Positions 1 to 5,465 of a DNA stretch of 13,310 nucleotides are shown here, piece by piece. The DNA is taken from the NCBI GenBank assembly GCA_036401335.1, contig DASWVC010000295.1, positions 1 to 13,310 on the forward strand. Direction: 5' to 3'. This DNA comes from DASWVC01 sp036401335 (lineage in GTDB: Bacteria; Verrucomicrobiota; Verrucomicrobiia; Chthoniobacterales; JAFAMB01). The notes beneath the pieces were generated by a model. That model was not told where the DNA came from. It ran no database searches and saw nothing but the letters and a program-made list of their open reading frames with translations. Position numbers and translations under genes: made by a program. Position 1 is the stretch's first letter, and each line of letters begins with the position of its first letter.

Positions 1-1
1 G

Positions 2-241
2 AAAGCCGAGACGCACCTGCCGGTCGTGGTGGATCCTACGCACGGGGTCGGGGTTCGGGAGTTTATTCCGGCCATGGCCCTGGCAGCCGTGGCAGCGGGT
101 GCCGACGCGCTGATGCTGGAGGTGCACAATAGTCCCGAACAAGCCAAGAGCGACGGTGAACAATCGCTGTTGCCCCACGAATTTCAGGACGTGGTTGACC
201 GCATCCGCAAGGTAGCCGATGCGGTCGGCCGATCGCTTTGA
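2..241 (+). CDS. aroF: 3-deoxy-7-phosphoheptulonate synthase (DAHP synthase), C-terminal fragment
   Basis: The 5' part lies outside the window; the visible 79 residues are the C-terminal end of a TIM-barrel aldolase of the DAHP synthase/KDO8P synthase superfamily. The enzyme condenses phosphoenolpyruvate with erythrose 4-phosphate, the first step of the shikimate pathway in the cytoplasm. Seen directly: a VVVDPTHGVG strand-loop (family pattern DPSHGTGR), then the AVAAGADALMLEVH strand and the segment SPEQAKSDGEQSL. These match the last two barrel strands of the type I-beta (Bacillus/Thermotoga-like) DAHP synthases, where EVHxxPxxAxSDGxQSL is characteristic. The reading frame is open from base 2 and ends at TGA 239-241. 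KDO8P synthase is the main alternative but usually has DATHSVQ at this place. The symbol aroF follows family usage; aroG or aroA would be equally defensible. Confidence 0.87.
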   Translation, partial: KAETHLPVVVDPTHGVGVREFIPAMALAAVAAGADALMLEVHNSPEQAKSDGEQSLLPHEFQDVVDRIRKVADAVGRSL

Positions 242-325
242 TGGTTTTTGCCTGGGAGAAGCCGGAAGCCGGTCCTTCCGGCGCTTCCGCCTGAGTGTGC
301 CGTGGCCTTCGCCAAACCGTCCGTG

Positions 326-1009
326 ATGCGCTTTTTGTGCTGGTTGCCCCTCACCATGCTCGCGGCGGGGGGGCTCAAGGGCGAAACCACGGCCTTCAAG
401 ATGGCTGTCGACCGGGCCAACCAGGCGATTGGTGCCGGAAAGCCTGCGGCCGCGGAAAAACAGATCGATGCCGTTATCAAGGCAGACCCCAACGCGGCCG
501 AGGGCCCAAACCTGAGGGGCGTGCTGCGCCTGCGGGAGGGTCGTTATGAAGAGGCGGCCGGCCAGTTCAACGAGGCTTTGGCCCGTAACCCGAAGTTTTT
601 CCCCGCAAAATTCAACCTGGCTGAGGTTGCTTTATTAAGGCGCGATGCGTGGGAAGCGCTCCGCCGTTTTGAAGAGCTGCAGTCCGTAGACCCGGCTTCT
701 GAGGTGCTGCAGTTTAAAATTACACTCTGTTATGTGCTGGTGGGCGAAGATGCCAGGGCGACGGAAACCGCGTCGTTGATCCGTTTTCCGGGCAACACGC
801 CTGCGTATTATTACGCGCGGGCGGCCGGCTGGATGAAAAAGGAAAACTGGCCTCAGGTGACGTATTACCTGGGAAGCGCGCACAAATATTACGAGCCGGC
901 GCAGTGCGCTTACTTTGAAGCTTCGCTCCAAGCCGTCGGACTACGTGCTTCGCGGCACAGCCCGACCCCGGCAAACAGCAAACCGGACGGCGCATCGAAG
1001 GGTCGGTAA
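326..1009 (+). CDS. Exported TPR-repeat protein
   Basis: A protein of 227 residues made largely of tetratricopeptide-like helical pairs, so probably a scaffold for protein contacts outside the cytoplasm. I chose ATG 326 because it starts a typical signal peptide: MRF, a hydrophobic stretch CWLPLTMLAAGG, then a polar region from about residue 20. An open extension to TTG 248 would put 26 residues in front of that signal and looks spurious. TPR features lie at about residues 45-145: AAEKQIDAVIKADPNAAEG, then RGVLRLREGRYEEAAGQFNEALARNPKFFPAKFNLAEVAL in two stretches, then a degenerate repeat ending near ASEVLQFK. The last 60 residues are less regular, with a basic, proline-containing tail. No enzyme motif is visible. 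It lies 84 bases after the DAHP synthase gene; functional linkage is not indicated. There is no clear Shine-Dalgarno sequence. Confidence 0.75.
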   Translation: MRFLCWLPLTMLAAGGLKGETTAFKMAVDRANQAIGAGKPAAAEKQIDAVIKADPNAAEGPNLRGVLRLREGRYEEAAGQFNEALARNPKFFPAKFNLAEVALLRRDAWEALRRFEELQSVDPASEVLQFKITLCYVLVGEDARATETASLIRFPGNTPAYYYARAAGWMKKENWPQVTYYLGSAHKYYEPAQCAYFEASLQAVGLRASRHSPTPANSKPDGASKGR

Positions 1010-1044
1010 GGGTACCGTGGGCTTGTGGGGTCGGGTGTCCTCAC

Positions 1045-1065
1045 GCGACCTTCAAATAGGGTCGC
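1045..1065. terminator. Hairpin without T-tract after the TPR gene
   Basis: GCGACC (1045-1050) and GGTCGC (1060-1065) form a perfect 6-bp stem around a 9-base loop, 36 bases after the TPR stop codon. There is no run of T on either side, so this is not a textbook intrinsic terminator. It could act as a transcript end stabiliser or U-tract-less terminator in this convergent gap. Confidence 0.3.
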
Positions 1066-1093
1066 CGGTCCCGTGCCGTGTGATGTGGGCCCA

Positions 1094-1206
1094 GAATGCC
1101 ACAAGCCAGAAAGTGAAAGAAGGCCACAAACGGCGGACCCAGAGAAGAAGAGCCGATCGTGCCTCTTGAGCCATTCGTGGCATTTGGTGCTCCCCATGAC
1201 GCCGAC
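1094..1206 (+). repeat. Palindromic interspersed repeat, copy A
   Basis: This is one of two related intergenic elements in the window (the other is 6845-6960). The 63-base core at 1122-1184 matches the core of copy B at 6871-6933 at about 54 of 63 positions without gaps, counted by eye. The core is bounded by inverted arms, GCCACAAACGG on the left and CCATTCGTGGC on the right, so it can fold into a long hairpin. The right flank (1183-1205) matches the reverse complement of the left flank of copy B (6848-6870), about 20 of 23. The left flank (1094-1121) weakly matches the reverse complement of the right flank of copy B. It lies between the convergent TPR and LysR genes. It may be a REP-like or MITE-like element; no protein is encoded. 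Confidence 0.7.
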
Positions 1207-1250
1207 ACGTTCCTCCCGGGGCGCTTGGGGACAAGCTCCCTTACCGGAGG

Positions 1251-2135
1251 TCATGCAAGGACGCGTGACCCGGCGAAGCGCGAGCGCAACGTGTCGAGCA
1301 GCGCGGCCTTCAGCCGGAGCGCCACCGGCGACAACCGGTCGGCTTCGGTCAGGGTTACTTCCACCATGGGCAGCGGGGGCCGGCCGGCGAGACGGCGTGC
1401 GCCGGTAAGGCCGGCTGGCAAACCGAGTTCAGTTCGAACCGACAAGCCCAATCCCGCACCAACGGCTGCCCAGATGCCGGAAAGGCTCGGCGTGCTGAGC
1501 GTCTGCCGCCAGGGTTGCTTCTCGCCGAGGTTTTTGAGGGCTGCATCGCGAAACACGCAGGGGCCCTGAAGGAACATCAAATCAAGTGTCGGCCCCGGGC
1601 GGTAATCGGCACGTGCAACCCACACCATGGGCGCCCGGGCGACCCGGGTGGCTGGTAAGGTGCTCCCCGGGTGACGGTTCGGGTCAAAGGTGAGGGCCAG
1701 ATCCAAATCGCCCTCTCGGAGCATCGTCATCAGGTTAACGGAACGGTCAACGATCACCTCTGTCTCAACCTGGGGGTGGGCCTTGATGAACGCAGCCAAG
1801 CTGTCCGGCAAAATGGTTTCCGCAAAGTCCTGCAGCAGGCCGAGCCGCAGGCCACCCTGCAACGCTGCACCGCCCAACGCGTGCCGGGCTTCTTCTTCAA
1901 CCGCCAGGAGCCGGCGGGCGTAGCCCAGCAACAATTGTCCAGCTGCGTTCAGGGTCAGCCGCCGCCCGGCCTTAACAAAAAGCGGCATGGCAACCTGCTC
2001 TTCCAGCTTGCGCATCTGGATGCTGACGGCGGAGGGCGTACGCCCAACCCGCTTGGCGGCCTGGCGGAGGCCTCCAGCGTCATGGACAAGCACCATGGAA
2101 CGCAGCACTTCCAGGTCGAACAAAGCCGGGTTCAT
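1251..2135 (-). CDS. LysR-family transcriptional regulator
   Basis: A 294-residue protein of usual LysR length. The N-terminal winged helix-turn-helix spans about residues 6-65: FDLEVLRSMVLVHDAGGLRQAA, then RTPSAVSIQMRKLEEQ as recognition helix and PLFVKAGRRLTLNAAG as the wing. The rest (about 90-290) is the two-lobed periplasmic-binding-protein-like effector domain, beginning GGLRLGLLQDFAE. ATG 2133-2135 is the start; the stop complement is 1251-1253. It is divergent from the DUF4865 gene, separated by 73 AT-rich bases with a direct repeat, the classical LysR arrangement in which the regulator controls itself and its neighbour. The effector is unknown. The family assignment is secure; the target assignment is inference. 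Confidence 0.95.
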   Translation of the reverse strand: MNPALFDLEVLRSMVLVHDAGGLRQAAKRVGRTPSAVSIQMRKLEEQVAMPLFVKAGRRLTLNAAGQLLLGYARRLLAVEEEARHALGGAALQGGLRLGLLQDFAETILPDSLAAFIKAHPQVETEVIVDRSVNLMTMLREGDLDLALTFDPNRHPGSTLPATRVARAPMVWVARADYRPGPTLDLMFLQGPCVFRDAALKNLGEKQPWRQTLSTPSLSGIWAAVGAGLGLSVRTELGLPAGLTGARRLAGRPPLPMVEVTLTEADRLSPVALRLKAALLDTLRSRFAGSRVLA

Positions 2136-2208
2136 AGTTAAGAAATATTTAGGTTAAGATTAAAAATATTCAAATTTATTTAGGTCATTCGTTGGATGAA
2201 AATGGTTC
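2136..2208. promoter_or_regulatory. Divergent LysR/DUF4865 control region
   Basis: This 73-base gap is strikingly AT-rich against its GC-rich surroundings. It contains a perfect 9-base direct repeat TATTTAGGT at 2146-2154 and 2177-2185, with starts 31 bases apart (about three helical turns). It also contains an inverted pair AATATTT (2144-2150) / AAATATT (2164-2170). LysR proteins usually bind interrupted dyads (T-N11-A boxes) between divergent genes, so these are candidate operator half-sites. The actual -35/-10 boxes cannot be fixed with confidence. Confidence 0.55.
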
Positions 2209-2778
2209 ATGCAAGATCTGCATGATTTCATCCTGATGCAGTACCAGACGCCGCTGGAGGATTCTTTCGCCGTAGCTGGTCTGCGCCAACGGGTGGCCGA
2301 GGTCGCGCCTGTTTTTGATCAAATGCCCGGGCTTCTCTTCAAACTCTACGGGTTGAACGAGGGGCCGGCGGTTCCGTTCCAGGAATACAGCTCCATCTAC
2401 CTCTGGGAAAGCGCAGCGCCGATGTACCGGTTCCTGAGCGGTCCCTGGTTCGAAAATTACGCCCAAACTTTCGGGCGGCCGGCGGTTCGCACGTACACGC
2501 TGCACAGCCTTGAAGGCGCCATTCGCGACGTGGTGCACGCCCGTTTTGCGGTCCGCAGCCTTCTGCCCCTGCCGCGGAAGAGCCGGATTGAAACCACCTT
2601 GCAAGCGTGGCAGGCGCGCCGGCCTGCCCCGGGTGCGCTGGTGCGGGTGACCGGATTCGACCCGGCGGTATGGGAGTTTATCGACATCACGGCCTGGGCC
2701 GACCAGCCGCCCGGCGGCGACTTGGATCACGTTTACGCCCTGGCCCGGGTGTCAATGAACAGCAATGAACTGCAATGA
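2209..2778 (+). CDS. DUF4865 family protein
   Basis: A 189-residue cytoplasmic protein with no signal peptide or membrane segment. I recognise it as DUF4865-like from the N-terminal MQYQTPL strand, the PGLLFKLYGLNE segment, the YSSIYLWESAAPMYRFLSGPWFE block and the FGRPAVRTYTLH block. This family is thought to have a ferredoxin-like dimeric alpha-beta fold similar to small monooxygenase or dehydratase domains, but has no established reaction, so none is assigned. It is commonly encoded beside a LysR regulator, as here. The start is taken as ATG 2209; ATG 2236 (MQYQ) is a plausible later start. The stop codon lies inside a 10-base tandem repeat (2751-2788), so the last residues (SMNSNELQ) are encoded by repeat sequence. 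Family call from memory of conserved blocks. Confidence 0.75.
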   Translation: MQDLHDFILMQYQTPLEDSFAVAGLRQRVAEVAPVFDQMPGLLFKLYGLNEGPAVPFQEYSSIYLWESAAPMYRFLSGPWFENYAQTFGRPAVRTYTLHSLEGAIRDVVHARFAVRSLLPLPRKSRIETTLQAWQARRPAPGALVRVTGFDPAVWEFIDITAWADQPPGGDLDHVYALARVSMNSNELQ

Positions 2779-2788
2779 ACTGCAATGC
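2751..2788 (+). repeat. 10-bp tandem repeat across the DUF4865 stop codon
   Basis: Consecutive 10-base units read GTCAATGAAC, AGCAATGAAC, TGCAATGAAC and TGCAATGCCC (the last one partial). The stop codon TGA (2776-2778) is inside the third unit. Because 10 is not a multiple of three, gain or loss of a unit changes the reading frame at the C terminus. Confidence 0.8.
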
Positions 2789-2909
2789 CCAAGCGTTGCG
2801 TTAAAGGGTGAAAGGCGCTTCAGACGACGACCGCCAAAACGAAATTAAGGAGTTGCTGCGAACGGCAATGGCTTGCCAGCAGGACCAGCACGGCGAAAGT
2901 TTTCCCGCC

Positions 2910-3695
2910 ATGAACGAGCACGCTCCCGATCATTCACCCGTTATTTTGGTCACCGGCGCAACCAGCGGCTTTGGCGAGGCCATTGCCCGTACCTTTGCCG
3001 GCCTGGGCTGGCGGGTGCTGGCGACCGGCCGCCGCACCGAGCGCCTGGACCGGTTACAAGCCGACTTGGGCCCGGACAAACTGTTTCCCCTCGTCATGGA
3101 CGTTCGGGATCGACGCGCAGTCGCCGATACAATCGCGCGGGTGGAGCAGGAACATGCGGCCATTGACGTGCTGGTGAATAACGCCGGCCTTGCCCTGGGC
3201 CTGGAGCCGGCGCACCAGGCTGACCTGGACGAATGGGAGATCATGATCGACACCAACGTGAAAGGGTTGGTTTTCATGACGCGAGCGATCCTGCCCGGCA
3301 TGGTGAGCCGCGGCACCGGACACGTGGTTAACATCGGATCCACGGCCGGATCTTACCCTTACCCGGGTGGCAACGTGTACGGTGCGACCAAGGCTTTTGT
3401 GCGGCAGTTCAGTTTGAACCTGCGGGCTGACCTGCTGGGCACCGGCGTGCGGGTCACGGACGTTTCCCCAGGCATGTCGGGAGGAACGGAATTCTCCCGA
3501 ACCCGTTTTCGCGGCGATGCCGATCGGGCCGCTGGCGTTTACCAGGACACCCAACCCCTGACCCCCGATGACATCGCGGAGGCGGTGCGCTGGGTGGTGA
3601 CCCTGCCAAAGCACGTGAACGCGAACGCGATCGAACTGATGCCGGTGTGTCAGGCAGCTGGTCCGCTCGCCGTTTACCGCAAACCATCCGCTTAA
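2910..3695 (+). CDS. ydfG: NADP-dependent 3-hydroxy acid dehydrogenase, YdfG-type SDR
   Basis: A 262-residue classical short-chain dehydrogenase that follows E. coli YdfG closely along its length. YdfG oxidises L-allo-threonine, serine and 3-hydroxy acids with NADP and can reduce malonic semialdehyde. Seen: nucleotide loop TGATSGFG (15-22), basic pair R41-R42 after the second strand, which favours NADP, NNAG (90-93), the family-specific LALGLEPAH (94-102) and MIDTNVKGLVFMTRA (112-126). Catalytic residues are S144, Y157 and K161 (GSTAGS, YGATK), followed by GGTEFSRTRF. I chose ATG 2910 since it lies ten codons before the first strand; open extensions to ATG 2868 (AAGGAG at 2847-2852 but 15 bases away) or GTG 2808 would add unconserved residues. 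It is followed after 13 bases by nth. The 131 bases before it carry no recognisable gene. Confidence 0.92.
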   Translation: MNEHAPDHSPVILVTGATSGFGEAIARTFAGLGWRVLATGRRTERLDRLQADLGPDKLFPLVMDVRDRRAVADTIARVEQEHAAIDVLVNNAGLALGLEPAHQADLDEWEIMIDTNVKGLVFMTRAILPGMVSRGTGHVVNIGSTAGSYPYPGGNVYGATKAFVRQFSLNLRADLLGTGVRVTDVSPGMSGGTEFSRTRFRGDADRAAGVYQDTQPLTPDDIAEAVRWVVTLPKHVNANAIELMPVCQAAGPLAVYRKPSA

Positions 3696-3708
3696 GGTTT
3701 TTTGCTTT

Positions 3709-4425
3709 ATGGTTCTGACGGAACGGGCAAACGCGCTATTGACAAAACTCCGGGAAGTTTACCCGGATGCGCATTGCGAACTGAATTTCAGCAACCCGCT
3801 GGAGTTGCTGGTTGCCACCATCCTTTCGGCCCAATGCACGGATAAGCGGGTAAACCTGGTCACGCCCGCATTGTTCCAAAAATACCGGTCCGCGGCGGAC
3901 TACGCCACGGCGGCAGCGGACGAATTGGAGCGGGAGATCCAGTCAACCGGTTTCTTTCGAGCCAAGGCGCGGAACATCCGGTCCATGGCGAGGGATTTGG
4001 TGGAGAAGCACCAGGGTGAAGTGCCGGCTTCGATGAGCCTTCTCACGGAATTGGCCGGGGTCGGTCGGAAGACCGCAAACGTGGTTCTCGGCAATGCCTT
4101 TCATCGGACCGAAGGGATTGTGGTCGACACGCACGTGGCGCGGTTAGCCGGCCGCCTGAAGCTCTCCTCCAAGTCGGACCCGGAAAAAATCGAGCGGGAC
4201 CTTTTGCGACTGGTTCCCCGTGAGCACTGGACCATGTTCAGCCATTGGTTGATCTGGCACGGCCGGCGCCGGTGTTACGCTCGGAATCCGGATTGCCTGA
4301 ACTGCGAAGTGGCGGAGTTATGCCCCTCGCGCGGCCGACCGGACGGTAAGGCCGGCCGTCCCTTGCCGGCGGCGCGGGTGGCGAAGGGACTCGCCGCCCG
4401 ACCGGTCCAAAGGCCCTTATCTTAG
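3709..4425 (+). CDS. nth: Endonuclease III (DNA glycosylase/AP lyase)
   Basis: A base-excision repair enzyme that removes oxidised pyrimidines and cleaves the abasic site by beta-elimination. Seen: the substrate-side motif LLVATILSAQCTDKRV (33-48), helix-hairpin-helix LAGVGRKTANVVLG (115-128) with catalytic lysine K121, and the essential aspartate D140 in VVDTHVARL. A complete 4Fe-4S cluster loop is present: C189-x6-C196-x2-C199-x5-C205. Start ATG 3709 matches the family N terminus. The family normally ends a few residues after the last cysteine, but here about 33 extra residues follow (from S207). They are rich in Arg, Pro, Ala and Gly and encoded by very GC-rich palindromic DNA, probably a repeat insertion at the 3' end. 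The catalytic body is intact, so the protein should be active. It sits between ydfG and fabI on the same strand. Confidence 0.96.
   Translation: MVLTERANALLTKLREVYPDAHCELNFSNPLELLVATILSAQCTDKRVNLVTPALFQKYRSAADYATAAADELEREIQSTGFFRAKARNIRSMARDLVEKHQGEVPASMSLLTELAGVGRKTANVVLGNAFHRTEGIVVDTHVARLAGRLKLSSKSDPEKIERDLLRLVPREHWTMFSHWLIWHGRRRCYARNPDCLNCEVAELCPSRGRPDGKAGRPLPAARVAKGLAARPVQRPLS
4341..4400 (+). repeat. Palindromic DNA encoding the Nth tail
   Basis: Two inverted repeats lie back to back inside the 3' end of nth. The first is GGACGG (4341-4346) with CCGTCC (4356-4361). The second is CGGGTGGCGA (4375-4384) with TCGCCGCCCG (4391-4400), 6-base loop, fully paired in RNA if one G-U pair is allowed. 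CCGACCGG occurs on both sides (about 4335-4342 and 4398-4405). The 13-mer CGGTAAGGCCGGC at 4343-4355 also occurs inside the LysR gene near 1404. The second hairpin ends about 22 bases before the stop codon and could double as a transcription end signal. Confidence 0.6.
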
Positions 4426-4494
4426 TGTCATTGAGAGGTCGGGGTGATGCAAAAAACCTCGCCCGGGGTTGAAACCTGTTTATTACTTTCGGGT

Positions 4495-5271
4495 ATGTCG
4501 AATCAGGTTCTTGCCGGCAAAGTCGGCCTCGTGTTCGGGGTGGCCAACAAACGCAGCATCGCCTGGGCCATCGCCCAGGCTTGGGCCGCGGCCGGAGCCC
4601 GTCTGATCTTCAACTACCAGGGCGAACGGCTGAAGGAAAATGTGGAGGAACTCACCTCCTCGTTCGGGACCGGCGTCAGCCTTTACCCGTGTGACGTTAC
4701 CAAAGATGAGGAGATCGCTTCCTTCTTTGGCCAGGTCCGCCAGCAAACAGACCGCGTTGACCTCTTGCTTCACTCCATTGCGTTTGCGCCGAAAGCAGCG
4801 TTGGAAGGCGCCTTTTTGGACACCACCCGCGATGCCTTCCGCACAGCTCACGACATCAGCGCCTATTCTTTAGTGGCCTTGGCGCGTGAAGCGGCCCCGC
4901 TGATGGTCGAAGGAGGCAGCATTGTGGCCATGACCTATTACGGGTCGGAAAAGGTGATTCCCCATTACAATGTCATGGGGGTGGCAAAGGCCAGCCTTGA
5001 AGCCGCCACCCGCTACCTTGCCTCTGAGCTGGGGGCCCGGAAAATCCGGGTGAATTGCATCAGCGCCGGGCCGGTGCAAACCCTGGCTGCGCGGGGCATC
5101 GCGGGGTTCAGCGGGATGCTCAAGCATTACCAGGAACGGGCTCCGTTGAAACGGAGTTGCGATCCGGCCGAACTCGGCCACACCGGCGTTTTTCTGGCCA
5201 GCGACGGTGCCACGGCCATTACAGGGCAAGTCATCTACGTGGATGGCGGTTACCAGATCATGGGCATGTGA
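4495..5271 (+). CDS. fabI: Enoyl-[acyl-carrier-protein] reductase (NADH), FabI
   Basis: This enzyme reduces trans-2-enoyl-ACP with NADH in the last step of each fatty-acid elongation cycle. At 258 residues it matches the E. coli enzyme (262). Seen: the atypical SDR nucleotide loop GVANKRSIAWAIA (15-27), DVTK (67-70), LLHSIAFAP (91-99), MTYYGSEKVIPHYNVMGVAK (146-165) with the FabI signature Y-x6-K at Y158/K165, the second tyrosine pair Y148-Y149, and SAGPVQTLAARGI (190-202). Position 96 is alanine where E. coli has Gly93, a normal variant also found in S. aureus (Ala95), at the triclosan-contact site. Start ATG 4495 fits family length but has no Shine-Dalgarno sequence. ATG 4447 has a GAGAGG eight bases upstream and would add 16 unconserved residues, so the true start is open. 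The gene follows nth on the same strand. Confidence 0.95.
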   Translation: MSNQVLAGKVGLVFGVANKRSIAWAIAQAWAAAGARLIFNYQGERLKENVEELTSSFGTGVSLYPCDVTKDEEIASFFGQVRQQTDRVDLLLHSIAFAPKAALEGAFLDTTRDAFRTAHDISAYSLVALAREAAPLMVEGGSIVAMTYYGSEKVIPHYNVMGVAKASLEAATRYLASELGARKIRVNCISAGPVQTLAARGIAGFSGMLKHYQERAPLKRSCDPAELGHTGVFLASDGATAITGQVIYVDGGYQIMGM

Positions 5272-5276
5272 AGAAA

Positions 5277-5465
5277 AATTGGATCAATTGTACCAATGCC
5301 ATGAATTGTATCAATTAGCTGAGTAGACCCTATCGGTGACCTTGGCCCGGAGGCGGTCACCGAAGCAGTGCAGCCACGAGCACGGCGTAAGCAGCAGGGC
5401 CCTTGGTTGAAGCACGAATCCGGAGAATTGATACAATTGTAACCATTCATGGCATTGATACAATT
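5277..5465. repeat. Inverted-repeat element with mirrored AATTG-N3-CAATT sites, running into glcD
   Basis: Two 40-base AT-rich arms (5277-5316 and 5426-5465) bracket a GC-richer centre between fabI and glcD. Each arm carries AATTG-N3-CAATT palindromes: exact at 5277, 5304 and 5426, one mismatch at 5453, and a poorer match at 5286 and 5435. The offsets are 0, 9 and 27 in both arms. The arms match each other at about 29 of 40 positions as inverted repeats and about 27 of 40 as direct repeats (by eye). A 13-base block at 5304-5316 is the exact reverse complement of 5426-5438. The glcD start codon (5449) lies in the right arm. This could be a MITE-like insertion or a two-cluster operator; nothing is encoded in it. 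Confidence 0.65.
5334..5362. terminator. Perfect 8-bp hairpin between fabI and glcD
   Basis: CGGTGACC (5334-5341) and GGTCACCG (5355-5362) pair perfectly around a 13-base GC-rich loop, 62 bases after the fabI stop. No T-run follows, so a role as an intrinsic terminator is uncertain. It sits in the centre of the inverted-repeat element and may belong to that element. Confidence 0.35.

Noticed and set aside
1094..1206. Repeat copy A as a tRNA or other known structured RNA
   Set aside because: No cloverleaf, anticodon arm or T-loop; the structure is one long hairpin and a second copy shows it is an interspersed repeat.
910..1569. Several short overlapping frames on both strands in the TPR-LysR gap
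   Set aside because: They run through the palindromic repeat and into LysR coding sequence in the wrong frame, are Arg/Ser/Pro-rich and have no family resemblance.
2910..5271. ydfG and fabI as a recent tandem SDR duplication
   Set aside because: They belong to different SDR subfamilies (classical Y-x3-K versus divergent Y-x6-K) and share only the general fold.
5277..5465. CRISPR-like array of AATTG-N3-CAATT sites
   Set aside because: Units are only 13 bases, overlap each other, form two mirrored clusters and have no regular unique spacers; no cas gene is present.
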